From: UBA2357 sp041916775
Lineage (GTDB): Bacteria > Pseudomonadota > Gammaproteobacteria > Burkholderiales > Rhodocyclaceae
DNA length: 64,000 nt
Direction: 5' to 3'
NCBI GenBank assembly: GCA_041916775.1
Contig: JAYRYZ010000002.1
Coordinates: 178,431 to 242,430, forward strand
Every line of letters begins with the position of its first letter. The first letter of the stretch is position 1. Under the pieces are notes generated by a model. It was not told the DNA's origin and did no database searches. It was given only the letters and a program-made list of their open reading frames with translations. Positions 25,434 to 39,075 of the stretch are shown one piece after another. Both the position numbers and the translations under genes were made by a program.

Positions 25434-26021
25434 ATGATTCATCACCCAGCGCACGCCTCCGACGAGGATTTCGACGACGACCGCGGTCCGAGCAAGAGCA
25501 GCATCAAGCGAGAGATGCATGCGCTGCAGGATCTCGGCGAGCAGCTGGTGGCCTTGTCGCCCGAGCGTCTTGCGAAGGTGCCGTTGCCCGAGGCGTTGTA
25601 CGAGGCGATCCGCGAGGCGCAGCGCATCAGCAAGCATGGCGCGCGTCGGCGACAGCTGCAGTACGTCGGCAAGCTCATGCGCAACGTCGATCCCGAGCCC
25701 ATCCAGGCCATGCTCGATGTCTTCAACGGCGTCTCCAAGGCGGAGGTTGCACGCCAGCACCGCCTGGAGCGGCTGCGCAGCGACTTCCTCGAGGACGAGA
25801 AGGTCGTCGGCCGCATCGCCGAGGACTGGCCGGATGCCGACATCCAGTATCTGCGCGTGCTGCGCCGCAACGCCCTGAAGGAGCGCGAGCAGGGCAAGCC
25901 GCCGCGTGCCTATCGTGAGATCTTCCGCATCCTGCGCGATCTCGACGCCGGCGCCTCACCATCCACTGACGGCGGCAGTGACGACACGCAGCCCGACGAC
26001 GTACCCGAAACCCAATCCTGA
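25434..26021 (+). CDS. darP: DUF615 ribosome-associated protein DarP (YjgA)
   Basis: Binds late 50S assembly intermediates in E. coli. This 195-residue, highly charged, alpha-helical protein has the family pattern PSKSSIKREMHALQDLGEQL and ARRRQLQYVGKLMRNVD, and an acidic disordered tail. It is divergent from pmbA, an arrangement also seen in E. coli, and is 10 bp upstream of mog. Confidence 0.93.
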   Translation: MIHHPAHASDEDFDDDRGPSKSSIKREMHALQDLGEQLVALSPERLAKVPLPEALYEAIREAQRISKHGARRRQLQYVGKLMRNVDPEPIQAMLDVFNGVSKAEVARQHRLERLRSDFLEDEKVVGRIAEDWPDADIQYLRVLRRNALKEREQGKPPRAYREIFRILRDLDAGASPSTDGGSDDTQPDDVPETQS

Positions 26022-26031
26022 CGGAAACACG

Positions 26032-26616
<585 letters not shown>

Positions 26617-26637
26617 GGCGGCTCGATCCGCGCCGGC

Positions 26638-27312
26638 CTACTTCGGCACGATGCGGATCACCTTGCCCTTGAAGCGCGGCGTGGGCGGGGGGGTGGAGAG
26701 CTGACGGCGGCGCTCCACTTCGCGCCACCAGCCGCGCAGGCCAAGCAGCACCGCGAGGATCAGGCCGTAAGCAAGCGGTTCGAGCACGTCCGCCTTCACC
26801 AGCCACCAGTAGTGCAGCACGCCGAGAATCGCGATCGCGTAGATCGAGCGGTGCAGCGCCTGCCACCTGCGCCCGCCCATGCGGCGGATGGCGAAGCTGT
26901 TGGAAGTGAGCGCGAGCGGCGCCATCAGCACCAGCGCAGCGAAGCCGACGGTGATGAAGGGGCGGTCGAGGATGTCGTCCGCGATCGCGGTGATGTCGAA
27001 GAACTGATCCAGCCAGATGTAGGTGGTGAAGTGCGCGCTCGCGTAAGCGAAGGTGAACAGCCCGAGCATGCGCCGCAGGCGCAGCAGCCAGTGCAGGCCG
27101 AGCAGGCGGCGCAGCGGGGTGACGGCGAGCGTCAGAAGCAGCATGCGCAGCGTCCATTCTCCGCTTGCACGCGTGATCGCCTCGACCGGATTCGCGCCCA
27201 GGGCGTTGTCCATCCAGCCCTTGGCGAGCAGGGCCGCGGGCAGCAGGCAGGCGACGAATAGCAAGCATTTCGCGGCCGTGATTGCGCCCTTGCCGGGGTT
27301 CTTGAGGTTCAT
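26638..27312 (-). CDS. msrQ: Membrane haem subunit of methionine sulfoxide reductase MsrQ (YedZ)
   Basis: Inner-membrane flavocytochrome that passes quinone-derived electrons to MsrP for repair of oxidised periplasmic methionine. The 224 residues contain about six membrane helices (first at 12-32) of the ferric-reductase-like domain. Candidate haem histidines lie in GLHWLLR, YASAHFT, LHRSIYA and LHYWW. I start at MNLKNPGKG (27312), 23 bp after the msrP stop. Confidence 0.94.
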   Translation of the reverse strand: MNLKNPGKGAITAAKCLLFVACLLPAALLAKGWMDNALGANPVEAITRASGEWTLRMLLLTLAVTPLRRLLGLHWLLRLRRMLGLFTFAYASAHFTTYIWLDQFFDITAIADDILDRPFITVGFAALVLMAPLALTSNSFAIRRMGGRRWQALHRSIYAIAILGVLHYWWLVKADVLEPLAYGLILAVLLGLRGWWREVERRRQLSTPPPTPRFKGKVIRIVPK

Positions 27313-27335
27313 GAGTGGCAGATCGATGCAAGGGG

Positions 27336-28289
27336 TCAGTAGTTGCGTGCGAGGTCCATGCCCTGGTAGAGACTTGCGACCTGATCGGCATAGCCGTTGA
27401 ACATCAGCGTAGGGCGCTTGCGCAGCTCGCCGATACGCCGCTCTGTGGCCTGGCTCCAGCGCGGGTGGCGCACCTCGGGGTTCACGTTGGAGTAGAAGCC
27501 GTACTCGCTGGGCATCGCCTTGTTCCAGGCGGTGGCTGGCTGCTTCTCGGTGAAGCGGATCGCGACGATGGATTTCGCGCTCTTGAAGCCGTACTTCCAC
27601 GGCACCACCAACCGGATCGGGGCACCGTTCTGATTGGGTAGCACCTCGCCGTAGAGGCCCACCGCGAGGAGGGTGAGAGGGTGACGGGCCTCGTCCATCC
27701 GCAGGCCCTCGCCGTAGGGCCAGTCGAGCACCGGGCGGGTGAGCATGATCTTCGGGTCGTAGTGGCTGATGAACTCCACGTACTTCGCCGAACCGAGCGG
27801 CTCCACCGCCTTGATCAGCGCCTCGAGCGGGAAGCCCACCCAAGGGATCACCATCGACCAGCCTTCCACGCAGCGCAGCCGGTAGATGCGTTCTTCCAGG
27901 GGGGCGAGCTTCATCAGGGCGTCGATGTCCAGGGTCTGCGGTTTGCCGACCAGGCCTTCGACACGCACCGTCCAGGGGCGCACCACCATCTTGCCGGCGT
28001 TCTGCGCCGGGTCCTCCTTCTGCGTGCCGAACTCGTAGAAGTTGTTGTAGCTGGTGACGGCATCGAGCGGTGTGTTCTCTTCCGGGGTCGAGAACGCGCT
28101 CGTCAGCAGCGGGCCGAGGCCGGTCGCGCCTGGCAGCGGCGCGGCGCGCGACGGGCTCGACTGCGTTCCCAGCAAGGCAAGCCCGGCCGCCATCAGCCCC
28201 GCGTCGCGCATGAAGCGGCGGCGGTCGGCATAGATGGTGGCGGGGGTGATCTCGGAGGGGAGAATGTCGCTGGCGTGCTTGATCAACAT
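27336..28289 (-). CDS. msrP: Periplasmic methionine sulfoxide reductase catalytic subunit MsrP (YedY)
   Basis: Molybdopterin enzyme of the sulfite-oxidase fold that repairs methionine sulfoxide in periplasmic proteins. The 317 residues begin with a Tat signal (RRRFMRDAG, 23-31, cleavage near SRAA). The molybdenum-coordinating cysteine is C140 in YRLRCVEGW, followed by IPWVGFPL; RLVVPWKYGFKS is the substrate and cofactor pocket. It is first of the msrPQ operon and divergent from aroG. Confidence 0.96.
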   Translation of the reverse strand: MLIKHASDILPSEITPATIYADRRRFMRDAGLMAAGLALLGTQSSPSRAAPLPGATGLGPLLTSAFSTPEENTPLDAVTSYNNFYEFGTQKEDPAQNAGKMVVRPWTVRVEGLVGKPQTLDIDALMKLAPLEERIYRLRCVEGWSMVIPWVGFPLEALIKAVEPLGSAKYVEFISHYDPKIMLTRPVLDWPYGEGLRMDEARHPLTLLAVGLYGEVLPNQNGAPIRLVVPWKYGFKSAKSIVAIRFTEKQPATAWNKAMPSEYGFYSNVNPEVRHPRWSQATERRIGELRKRPTLMFNGYADQVASLYQGMDLARNY

Positions 28290-28469
28290 GGCGGGCTCTT
28301 CAGGCGGGTGTTGCGGAATTCATCGGACCGCAGACAGTGTAGGTGGTTTCAGGCGAATGGAAAGATCGCAGCGATCGCCCGTGTGCTATCGGGACCATCG
28401 CACTCGACAATCGCCCGGATGGGTTACACTTCGCGACCCAATCAGCCATGCCCAGTACAGGTCAGTGCC

Positions 28470-29554
28470 ATGTCCGCCTCGGTCAAGATCCACATCGACG
28501 ACGTCCGTATCAAGGAAATCAAGGAACTCATCCCGCCTGCCCACCTGCTGCGTGAGTTTCCCGCATCGGCCAAAGCTGCGGAAGTCGCCTATCAGACGCG
28601 TCAGGCCATCCATCGCATCCTGTTCGGTGCCGACGACCGCCTGCTGGTGGTGATCGGGCCGTGTTCGATCCACGACTACGATGCGGCGATGGAATACGCC
28701 CGCCGCCTCAAGGCGGAGGCGGATCGCGTCGCGGACGACCTGCTGGTGGTCATGCGCGTGTATTTCGAGAAGCCACGTACCACCGTCGGCTGGAAAGGCC
28801 TGATCAACGATCCTTACCTCGACAACAGCTTCCGCATCAACGAGGGCGTGCGACTCGCCCGCAAGGTGCTGTGGGACATCAACGAGCTCGGTCTTCCTGC
28901 CGGCACCGAGTTCCTCGACATGATCACGCCGCAGTACATTGCCGATCTGATCTCCTGGGGGGCGATCGGCGCGCGCACCACCGAGAGCCAGGTGCATCGC
29001 GAGCTCGCCTCCGGGCTGTCGTGCCCGGTCGGCTTCAAGAACGGCACGGACGGTAACGTGCGCATTGCGGTGGACGCGATCAAGGCCGCGCAGGCGCCGC
29101 ATCACTTCCTGTCGGTGACCAAAGCCGGTCACTCCGCGATCGTGTCCACCGTGGGCAACGAGGATTGCCATGTGATCCTGCGTGGCGGCAAGGCGCCCAA
29201 CTACGATGCCGAGAGCGTCGATGCTGCCTGCAAGGAACTCGCGGCCTCGGGTGTCACTGGCAAGGTCATGATCGACTTCTCGCATGCCAACAGCCGCAAA
29301 CAGCATCGTCTGCAGATCGATGTGGCGCAGGATGTGGCCGGGCAGATGTCTGCGGGCGAGGCGCGCATCATCGGCGTGATGGTCGAATCGCACCTGCAGG
29401 AAGGTCGCCAGGACCTCGTGCCGGGCAAGACGCTGGAGTACGGCAAGAGCATCACCGATGCCTGCATCGGCTGGGACGACAGCGTGCGGGTTCTTGACAT
29501 CCTCGCCGAGGGCGTGCGCAACCGCCGGGTCAAGCGGGCCGCTGCCGACCAGGA

Positions 29555-29558
<4 letters not shown>
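28470..29558 (+). CDS. aroG: 3-deoxy-7-phosphoheptulonate synthase (class I DAHP synthase)
   Basis: First step of the shikimate pathway, from PEP and erythrose 4-phosphate. The protein has 362 residues. Motifs include VIGPCSIHD, VYFEKPRTTVGWKGLINDP, IGARTTESQVHRELASG, KNGTDG and IDFSHANSRKQ, with the metal ligands C, H, E and D of the AroF/G/H family. The N-terminus carries the regulatory extension of the feedback-inhibited enzymes. A TCGACA/TACACT pair with 15-bp spacing at 28404-28430 may be its promoter. The ATG at 28470 is best by homology. Overlaps dinB by 4 bp. Confidence 0.95.
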
Positions 29559-30652
<1,094 letters not shown>

Positions 30653-30664
30653 CAGGGATACGGG

Positions 30665-31216
30665 TCAGGCGTTCTTGCCTTTCTGCCACAGCACGTCGCC
30701 GCGCCCGCCGGCGCGGTTGAGCACCCGCGCGAGCACGAACAGCAGGTCCGAGAGGCGGTTGAGGTACTGACGCGGGCCGTCGCCCACGGCTTCCTCCAGC
30801 GCCAGCGCCACCAGCGCGCGCTCGGCGCGTCGGCACACGGTACGCGCCTGGTGGGTGAGGGCTGCGGCGCGGGTACCGCCGGGGAGGATGAAGTCCTTCA
30901 GCGGCTCCAGCGGCTCGTTGAAGCGGTCCAGCGTTTCCTCCAGCTTGGTCACCTGCTTGTCGGTGATCATCGTCATTCCGGGGATGCACACCTCGCCACC
31001 GAGGTCGAAGAGGTCATGTTGCACATCCACCAGCAACGCGCGCACGTCATCGGGCAAGTCCTCGCACAGCAGCACGCCGATGACCGCATTGCACTCATCC
31101 ACTTCGCCCAGCGAATGGATGCGCAGGCTGTTCTTGGAGACGCGCTTGCCGTCGCCCAGGCCGGTGGTGCCGGCGTCGCCGGTGCGGGTGTAGATCTTCG
31201 AGAGTCGGTGTCCCAT
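30665..31216 (-). CDS. PduO-type cob(I)alamin adenosyltransferase
   Basis: Transfers the adenosyl group of ATP to cob(I)alamin to make coenzyme B12. The 183-residue protein has the N-terminal ATP motif YTRTGDAGTTGLGDGKRVSK, GEVDECNAVIG, the FILPGGT loop and late RRAERALVAL plus YLNRLSDLLFVLAR, all typical of the PduO fold. Monocistronic, converging with dinB. A -10-like TATAAT lies 41 bp upstream; the leader is too short for a cobalamin riboswitch. Confidence 0.95.
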   Translation of the reverse strand: MGHRLSKIYTRTGDAGTTGLGDGKRVSKNSLRIHSLGEVDECNAVIGVLLCEDLPDDVRALLVDVQHDLFDLGGEVCIPGMTMITDKQVTKLEETLDRFNEPLEPLKDFILPGGTRAAALTHQARTVCRRAERALVALALEEAVGDGPRQYLNRLSDLLFVLARVLNRAGGRGDVLWQKGKNA

Positions 31217-31256
31217 TGCGTGCCTGCCTCATGGTCTTCATATGTGTGGGGGGCAC

Positions 31257-31262
31257 ATTATA
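31257..31262 (-). promoter_or_regulatory. Probable -10 element of the adenosyltransferase gene
   Basis: A perfect TATAAT on the minus strand at the expected distance from the ATG (leader about 34 nt). The -35 region is not recognisable. Confidence 0.4.
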
Positions 31263-31381
31263 GGGCCCGCGTCGCCTGCCATTGCGCCCGGACGTGCCGG
31301 CGCGTACCATGCGATACGTTGTGTATTACAGTGCCCGCACCGCTATCCCAAGGTCAGCCCTTGTGTGGAGATCTCACCGCC

Positions 31382-31645
31382 ATGACACTTTCGATCAGGC
31401 TCGAACCCGACCTCGAGCGCGACCTGGCGCTCGCCGCGGAGCGCACCGGCCGCAGCAAGAGCGACATCGTCAAGAGCTGCCTGCGCGAGCATCTTGCCCG
31501 GCTCGCACCGCGCAAGACGCCGTACGAGTTGGGCGTGGATTTGTTTGGATCCCCTGGCGTTGAGCCGGGGGTGCAGGAGCGTTCCAGCCCGGATTATGTC
31601 AGGCGTGAAATCGTGGAGCGGGTGCGTGCAGAGAACGATCGTTGA
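31382..31645 (+). CDS. Ribbon-helix-helix antitoxin (VapB-like)
   Basis: An 87-residue protein. Residues 2-45 (TLSIRLEPDLERDLALAA, then TGRSKSDIVKSCLREHL) are a ribbon-helix-helix DNA-binding domain, and the remainder is a flexible toxin-binding tail. It would repress its own operon and neutralise the PIN toxin encoded next. The inverted repeat ATAC-N5-GTAT at 31312-31324 is a possible but weak operator. It overlaps the toxin gene by 20 bp. The longer open frame upstream is antisense to the adenosyltransferase. Confidence 0.85.
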   Translation: MTLSIRLEPDLERDLALAAERTGRSKSDIVKSCLREHLARLAPRKTPYELGVDLFGSPGVEPGVQERSSPDYVRREIVERVRAENDR

Positions 31646-32045
31646 TTCCGGTCCGCTGATTGCATTGTTCGAGCCCGACGAATCGCGTCACATCCAGGTC
31701 AGGCGCTTCATCCAGGGTTACGTTGGCGTTTTGTTGACGACATGGCCTGTGATTACCGAGGTCGGCCATCTTCTGGGGCATAGTGTGGAGCGTCAGCTCG
31801 CATTCCTGGCCTGGGTCGAGCGCGGTGGGGTGGAGATCTGCGTGCCAGGCGAAAACGCGATATCGACGATTCGTATCATGGCCGAGAAGTATCGCGATCT
31901 ACCCATGGATGTGGCGGATGGTTCGCTCATCGTGCTGGGGCTCGAGACAGGCATCCGAGACATCATGACGTTTGATCGAGACTTTGATGTCTATCGTTTG
32001 CCTGATCGGTCCAGTTTTAACAATGTTCTTGCTGAATATCACTGA
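31626..32045 (+). CDS. PIN-domain toxin ribonuclease (VapC-like)
   Basis: A 139-residue PIN-domain protein. The acidic metal-binding residues are D7 (TIVDSG), E45 (ITEVGHLL), D95/D98 (MDVADGS) and D117/D119 (TFDRDF), the standard VapC pattern for cutting RNA, often tRNA. It begins at a GTG inside the antitoxin gene, a common coupling of TA pairs. It ends 6 bp before alaS, so it may contribute to alaS transcription. The intact active site suggests a functional toxin. Confidence 0.87.
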   Translation: MQRTIVDSGPLIALFEPDESRHIQVRRFIQGYVGVLLTTWPVITEVGHLLGHSVERQLAFLAWVERGGVEICVPGENAISTIRIMAEKYRDLPMDVADGSLIVLGLETGIRDIMTFDRDFDVYRLPDRSSFNNVLAEYH

Positions 32046-32051
32046 GAAATC

Positions 32052-34676
<2,625 letters not shown>

Positions 34677-34922
34677 AACGGTTGGGCCACTGGCCGATGC
34701 TGTGCAGAAAGAGTTCGACAAGTCTATTCTTTTTGTTAAATAGCTGAGTAGTCGGTAATTTTTGGCGGCCTCGCAGTGTATCCGGCGTTAGGGTGCGGAT
34801 ATTCAGCGGGGTCGCCTTCTCGTTTCACGGGCGTGCTCCGGCAGGGTTCCTGCGGATGCCGGCCGCAATGAACAGGCCAGGGAGTGGCCCCGTCCAGTCA
34901 TGCCGGCAAGGAGATTGCCAGC

Positions 34923-36071
34923 ATGTCTGTGCTCATGTCATGCATTGGGACGCGGATCGGTCTGACGACACCTGCGATCGAGGATCATCGTGCCCGGCTC
35001 GGCGATCGTGCGGTTGCCTTCGTCGCGATCGGTGTGCCGATCATCATTTTCTTTGCGGTCGATGCCATTCTCCGGCAGGAGTACGTACGCCTCGGCCTGC
35101 TCGGTTCCACCGGGGCTCTGACGCTGTTCTCGGTGTGGAGGCTGGTCAGCGGACGCGGCGGACCATCGTTCGCGCGGCCCGCGGTGGCATCGTTCGCGAC
35201 CCTTTGTCTCTATCTGATCGTGTATTCGGGTGATCAACACGCGCGTGCATTGTGGCTGCTCGCATTGCCACTGGTCGCCATCCTGCTGCTGCCGCCGCGG
35301 GAAGGCGCGGTGTGGACGATCACCACGATCGCGGGGGCGATCGTCCTCATGCTCGTCAGCGGAGAGTGGCCTGGCTCCAGTGCTTACACCTTCAACTACA
35401 TGTCTCGCCTGGTGTTCACCGCGGCCCTGATCACCGGCGCCGTCCTCTGGTCGGAGCTCCTGCTGCAGCGCTATCAGTCCGAGCTCGAGACGCGCAATGG
35501 CGAACTGGCCCGCGAGCGAGACCAGTTGAAGCGCGAGATTCTCAGGCGAATCGCGCTCGAGGGCGAGTTGCGCCGGCTGGCCACGACCGATGCGTTGACC
35601 GGCTTACTCAACCGGCGCGCATTCCTGGCCGCATTCGCGGAGGAGCAGGCGCGCAGCCGGCGCAGTGGCAAGCCGTTTGCGCTGGTGATGATCGATATCG
35701 ACCGGTTCAAGCAGGTCAATGATTGCCATGGTCACCCGGCGGGGGATGCGGTGCTGGTGCATCTTGCGCAGACCTTGCCCATGGTTTTGCGTGCGACCGA
35801 TATCCCGGCGCGTCTCGGTGGCGAGGAGTTCGCGGTGCTGATCGGGGAGGCCGACAGCGAATGTGACGCGGAATCGGCCGCCGAGCGCATCCTCGATGCG
35901 ATCCGTTCCCGTCCGGCGACGCTCCCGGACGGCAGCACGCTGGCCTTCACCGCCAGTGGCGGGGGCACGATGGTGAACTCCGACGAGGCGATCGAGGTGG
36001 CGATGTCGCGTGCCGACGCCGCGCTATACGCGGCCAAGGCCGGCGGTCGCGACCGACTCGTCTGGCGCTGA
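34923..36071 (+). CDS. Membrane-bound diguanylate cyclase (GGDEF)
   Basis: A 382-residue protein with about five or six membrane helices in residues 30-180, a coiled coil (183-215) and a C-terminal GGDEF domain. The active site is GGEEF (299-303), preceded exactly five residues earlier by the inhibitory RxxD site (R290-A-T-D293), so it should make c-di-GMP with product inhibition. The N-terminal sensor resembles no domain I can name. AAGGAG lies nine bases before the ATG at 34923, which decides the start over the ORF start at 34884. A weak TTCGAC/TTAAAT pair lies at 34714-34741. Confidence 0.93.
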   Translation: MSVLMSCIGTRIGLTTPAIEDHRARLGDRAVAFVAIGVPIIIFFAVDAILRQEYVRLGLLGSTGALTLFSVWRLVSGRGGPSFARPAVASFATLCLYLIVYSGDQHARALWLLALPLVAILLLPPREGAVWTITTIAGAIVLMLVSGEWPGSSAYTFNYMSRLVFTAALITGAVLWSELLLQRYQSELETRNGELARERDQLKREILRRIALEGELRRLATTDALTGLLNRRAFLAAFAEEQARSRRSGKPFALVMIDIDRFKQVNDCHGHPAGDAVLVHLAQTLPMVLRATDIPARLGGEEFAVLIGEADSECDAESAAERILDAIRSRPATLPDGSTLAFTASGGGTMVNSDEAIEVAMSRADAALYAAKAGGRDRLVWR

Positions 36072-36103
36072 CCGGATCGGCACCGAAGTGCCCCGCCACC
36101 CGC

Positions 36104-37501
36104 TCAGAACGGGAGCGCGAGGTCGGGCCAGACGGATTCGATCGCCTTGCGGAAGTCCCCCTGAATGCGCGCGAGTGCGGCGTCGTCGTCTGCCTCGAAG
36201 CGCAGCACCACCACCGGCGTCGTGTTCGACGGACGCGCGAGGCCGAAGCCGTCCGGATACTCCACCCGCAGGCCGTCTATGGTGATGCGTTCGGTCTGCG
36301 GTGAGAAGCCTGCCGACGCCTTGAGTCTTCGCACCAGCTCGAAGGGCTCGCCCTCGTTCATCTGGATGTTGAGCTCCGGTGTGCTCACCGCATCCGGCAG
36401 CGCCTTCAGGACCGCGCTCGCGTCCGCTTCACGTGACAGGATCTCGAGCAGGCGCGCGCCAGCGTAGAGTCCATCGTCGAAGCCATACCAGCGCTCCTTG
36501 AAGAACATGTGGCCGCTCATCTCGCCCGCGAGCGGCGCGCCGGTCTCCTTGAGCTTGGCCTTCACCAGTGCGTGGCCGGTGTTCCACATCGTTGCCTTGC
36601 CGCCACGTGCGGTGATCCACGGCGCGAGATTGCGGGTGCATTTCACGTCGTAGATGATCTCGCCGCCCGGCACGCGGCTCAGCACGTCGGCAGCGAAGAG
36701 CAGCAGCTGGCGATCCGGGTAGATGATCTCGCCATCCTTGGTGACCACGCCGAGGCGGTCGCCGTCGCCGTCGAAGGCGAGCCCCAGCTCGGCGTCGGTG
36801 TCGCGCAGCGCGCGGATGACGTCCTCGAGGTTCTCCGGTTTGGAGGGGTCCGGGTGGTGGTTGGGGAAGTGACCGTCGACCTCGCAGAAGAGCTCGATCA
36901 CCTCGCAACCCAGCGCGCGGAACAGTGCGGGTGCGATCCCGCCCGCAACCCCGTTGCCGCAGTCGATGACGAGCTTCATCGGCCGCGCGAGTTTCACGTC
37001 CGACACGATGCGCTGCAGGTAGGCCTCGTCGACACGCGCGCTGCGCAGGCTGCCCGCGCCGTGGGCGAGATCGCCCTCGGCGATGCGCCGACGCAGCGCC
37101 TGGATCATGTCGCCGTAGAGCGTCTGGCCGCCGAGCACCATCTTCAGCCCGTTGTAGTCCGGCGGGTTGTGGCTGCCGGTGACGCTGACGCAGGAATGCA
37201 CACCGAGCTCGTATGCTGCGAAGTAAGTGACCGGTGTCGGCACGCAGCCGATGTCCACCACGTCCACGCCCGCAGCACGGATGCCGTCCGCGAGTGCGCC
37301 TGCGAGCTCGGGGCCGGAAAGGCGCCCGTCGCGGCCGATCGCGATTGCGCCCAGGCTGCGCGCGCGGGCCTCGCTGCCAAGTGCGTGGCCGATGGCGCGA
37401 ACCGCTTCGGGTGTCAGGCTGCGGTCGACGATGCCGCGGATGTCATAGGCCTTGAAGATCTCGGCGGCGGGGATGAAGGGGGCGGGCGTGTCGGTCGGCA
37501 T
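36104..37501 (-). CDS. Phosphomannomutase/phosphoglucomutase (AlgC-like)
   Basis: Alpha-D-phosphohexomutase interconverting hexose 1- and 6-phosphates for polysaccharide and LPS precursors. The 465 residues contain the phosphoserine loop TGSHNPPDYNG, the metal-binding DGDGDR, the sugar loop GEMSGH and the phosphate-binding RPSNTTP near the C-terminus. Length and spacing fit the AlgC/ManB type. The gene is followed on the same strand by a YheT-family hydrolase after an intervening AT-poor gap. Confidence 0.95.
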   Translation of the reverse strand: MPTDTPAPFIPAAEIFKAYDIRGIVDRSLTPEAVRAIGHALGSEARARSLGAIAIGRDGRLSGPELAGALADGIRAAGVDVVDIGCVPTPVTYFAAYELGVHSCVSVTGSHNPPDYNGLKMVLGGQTLYGDMIQALRRRIAEGDLAHGAGSLRSARVDEAYLQRIVSDVKLARPMKLVIDCGNGVAGGIAPALFRALGCEVIELFCEVDGHFPNHHPDPSKPENLEDVIRALRDTDAELGLAFDGDGDRLGVVTKDGEIIYPDRQLLLFAADVLSRVPGGEIIYDVKCTRNLAPWITARGGKATMWNTGHALVKAKLKETGAPLAGEMSGHMFFKERWYGFDDGLYAGARLLEILSREADASAVLKALPDAVSTPELNIQMNEGEPFELVRRLKASAGFSPQTERITIDGLRVEYPDGFGLARPSNTTPVVVLRFEADDDAALARIQGDFRKAIESVWPDLALPF

Positions 37502-37579
37502 GGGGGGCGCGTCGTCATGTTCGGAAGGCCCCGATTATCGCAGAATCATGTCGTCGTGGTGTTGCAGTGCACGATGCGT

Positions 37580-38554
37580 TCACACCCCGGCATCTCGACA
37601 GTGTGCGAGGATGCGCTGCGCCAGCCAATCCGTGCGCCCCGGTGGGGCTCCGGCGATGAAACCGACATGGCCACCGCCTTCCGTGCACTCGAAGGTTACG
37701 GCGCGCGCAAGCTGTTCGGGGGTAGGTAGCGCAGCGGGTGGCACGAAGGGGTCGTTGGCCGCATTCAACACCAGCGTCGGCACGCGGATGGCGCCAAGCC
37801 AGGGTTTGCTCGACGCGCGTCGCCAGTAGTCGTCCGCATTGCGGAAACCGTGCACAGGTCCGGTATAGGCATCGTCGAAGGCATGCAGGGTATGTGCGGC
37901 ACGGGCACGCCTGATGTCGAAGCTGCCCGGGAAGCGGGCGTGCTTGTGATCCGCCTTGGCGATCAGGGTGGCGAGAAAGTGGTGTGTGTAGATACGGTTG
38001 AAGCCGCGCGCGAGCGCATGGCCGGAGATCGTGAGGTCGAGTGGGGCGCATACCGCCACGGCGCTGTCGAGTATGCCGACCGCAGCGGCCTCGCGCTCGC
38101 CGAGCCATTTCAGCAGGGCGTTGCCGCCGAGCGAGACGCCAGCCGCATGGAGTGGTGCGCCGTTGGCGCGGGCGTGCAGCACGCGCAGGATCCAGTCGAT
38201 CTCTTCCGCATCGCCCGAGTGGTAGGCGCGCAGCAAGCGGTTGGGTTCGCCCGAGCAGCCTCGAAAGTGCGCGACGACGCCGCGCCAGCCCGCTTTGCCC
38301 ACCGCGCGCATCAGGCTGCGCGCATAGTGCGAGGCGCTGGAGCCCTCGAGGCCATGGAACAGAACGATCAGCGGTGCTGCCGCATCCGCTTGCGCATCGT
38401 CGTCCTGCAGCCAGTCGAGGTCGATGAAGTCGCCGTCCGGCGTGCCGATGCGTTCGCGCCGGTAGGCGGGCAGGCCACCCTTGCGCAGGAAGGGCACGAT
38501 AGTCTGCAGGTGACCACCGGGCAGCCATGCCGGGGAGAGCGGGGTGCGACTCAC
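37580..38554 (-). CDS. YheT-family alpha/beta hydrolase
   Basis: Cytosolic hydrolase of 324 residues. The nucleophile elbow is GVSLGGN, the oxyanion region LFHGLEGSS, and the triad completes with an aspartate in NAANDPFVP and a histidine in EGGGHVGF. PAWLPGGHLQTI is typical of the YheT/ABHD group; the substrate is unknown. The ATG-initiated longer frame overlaps the neighbouring gene, so I use the GTG at 38554; the exact start is uncertain. It begins about 16 bp after the NTF2-like gene stop. Confidence 0.88.
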   Translation of the reverse strand: MSRTPLSPAWLPGGHLQTIVPFLRKGGLPAYRRERIGTPDGDFIDLDWLQDDDAQADAAAPLIVLFHGLEGSSASHYARSLMRAVGKAGWRGVVAHFRGCSGEPNRLLRAYHSGDAEEIDWILRVLHARANGAPLHAAGVSLGGNALLKWLGEREAAAVGILDSAVAVCAPLDLTISGHALARGFNRIYTHHFLATLIAKADHKHARFPGSFDIRRARAAHTLHAFDDAYTGPVHGFRNADDYWRRASSKPWLGAIRVPTLVLNAANDPFVPPAALPTPEQLARAVTFECTEGGGHVGFIAGAPPGRTDWLAQRILAHCRDAGV

Positions 38555-38570
38555 GGCTGGACGTGGGGTG

Positions 38571-39002
38571 TCAATGCACGACGCGCGGGCTGGTGTGGTC
38601 CGGCAGGTGCAGCGGCTCTGGGGTGGCGGAGGCATGGTGCAGCACCATCTTCCAGCCGTGCGGGCCGCGCGCATAGACATTGGTGGCGATCAGCGGCGGT
38701 TGGAGCTGGTCGTCGCCTTCCACTGCGATGTGTTCCAGCACGTTGTGGACGGTGAGCACCATGCTGGCACTCGCCATGAGCTGCGACACACGCACGTTGA
38801 GGCGCACGCCGCCTTCGAAGAGCTGGCGCCAGGACTGGCGGATTGCGGTGAGTCCGACCAGGCGCGGTCCTTCCGGGTGGATGCAGGCCACTTCCTCATC
38901 CTCGGACCACACCGACATCATCGCTTCCAGGTCGGAGCGGGCGAGGGCATCGTAGAACGCCGCTTCGACTTCGGCGGCGGAATTGAAGATCTGCTTGCTC
39001 AC
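38571..39002 (-). CDS. NTF2-like/SnoaL-family small protein
   Basis: A 143-residue cone-fold protein (YybH/SnoaL-like, DUF4440 group). The pattern AFYDALARSDLEAMMSVWSEDEE, then GWKMVLHHAS near the C-terminus, is characteristic. Such domains bind small ligands or act as hydrolases/isomerases; no function can be assigned. Start taken at the GTG at 39002, since longer readings enter the upstream terminator. Confidence 0.8.
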   Translation of the reverse strand: MSKQIFNSAAEVEAAFYDALARSDLEAMMSVWSEDEEVACIHPEGPRLVGLTAIRQSWRQLFEGGVRLNVRVSQLMASASMVLTVHNVLEHIAVEGDDQLQPPLIATNVYARGPHGWKMVLHHASATPEPLHLPDHTSPRVVH

Positions 39003-39014
39003 GCGAGGTCTCGC

Positions 39015-39055
39015 AAAAAAAGCACGCGCCCCGGACCGATCGGTCGGGGGCGCGC
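39015..39055 (-). terminator. Intrinsic terminator of the ilvE-zinc-finger operon
   Basis: A 13-bp GC-rich stem with one mismatch (plus-strand arms 39025-39038 and 39041-39054) is followed on the minus strand by TGC and seven T. It lies 21 bp after the CHCC gene stop. Confidence 0.85.
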
Positions 39056-39075
39056 AAGGTTCCGTAGCGAACCGA

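Noticed and set aside
31217..31260. Cobalamin riboswitch upstream of the adenosyltransferase gene
   Set aside because: The predicted leader is about 34 nt, far too short, and no B12-box-like sequence is seen.
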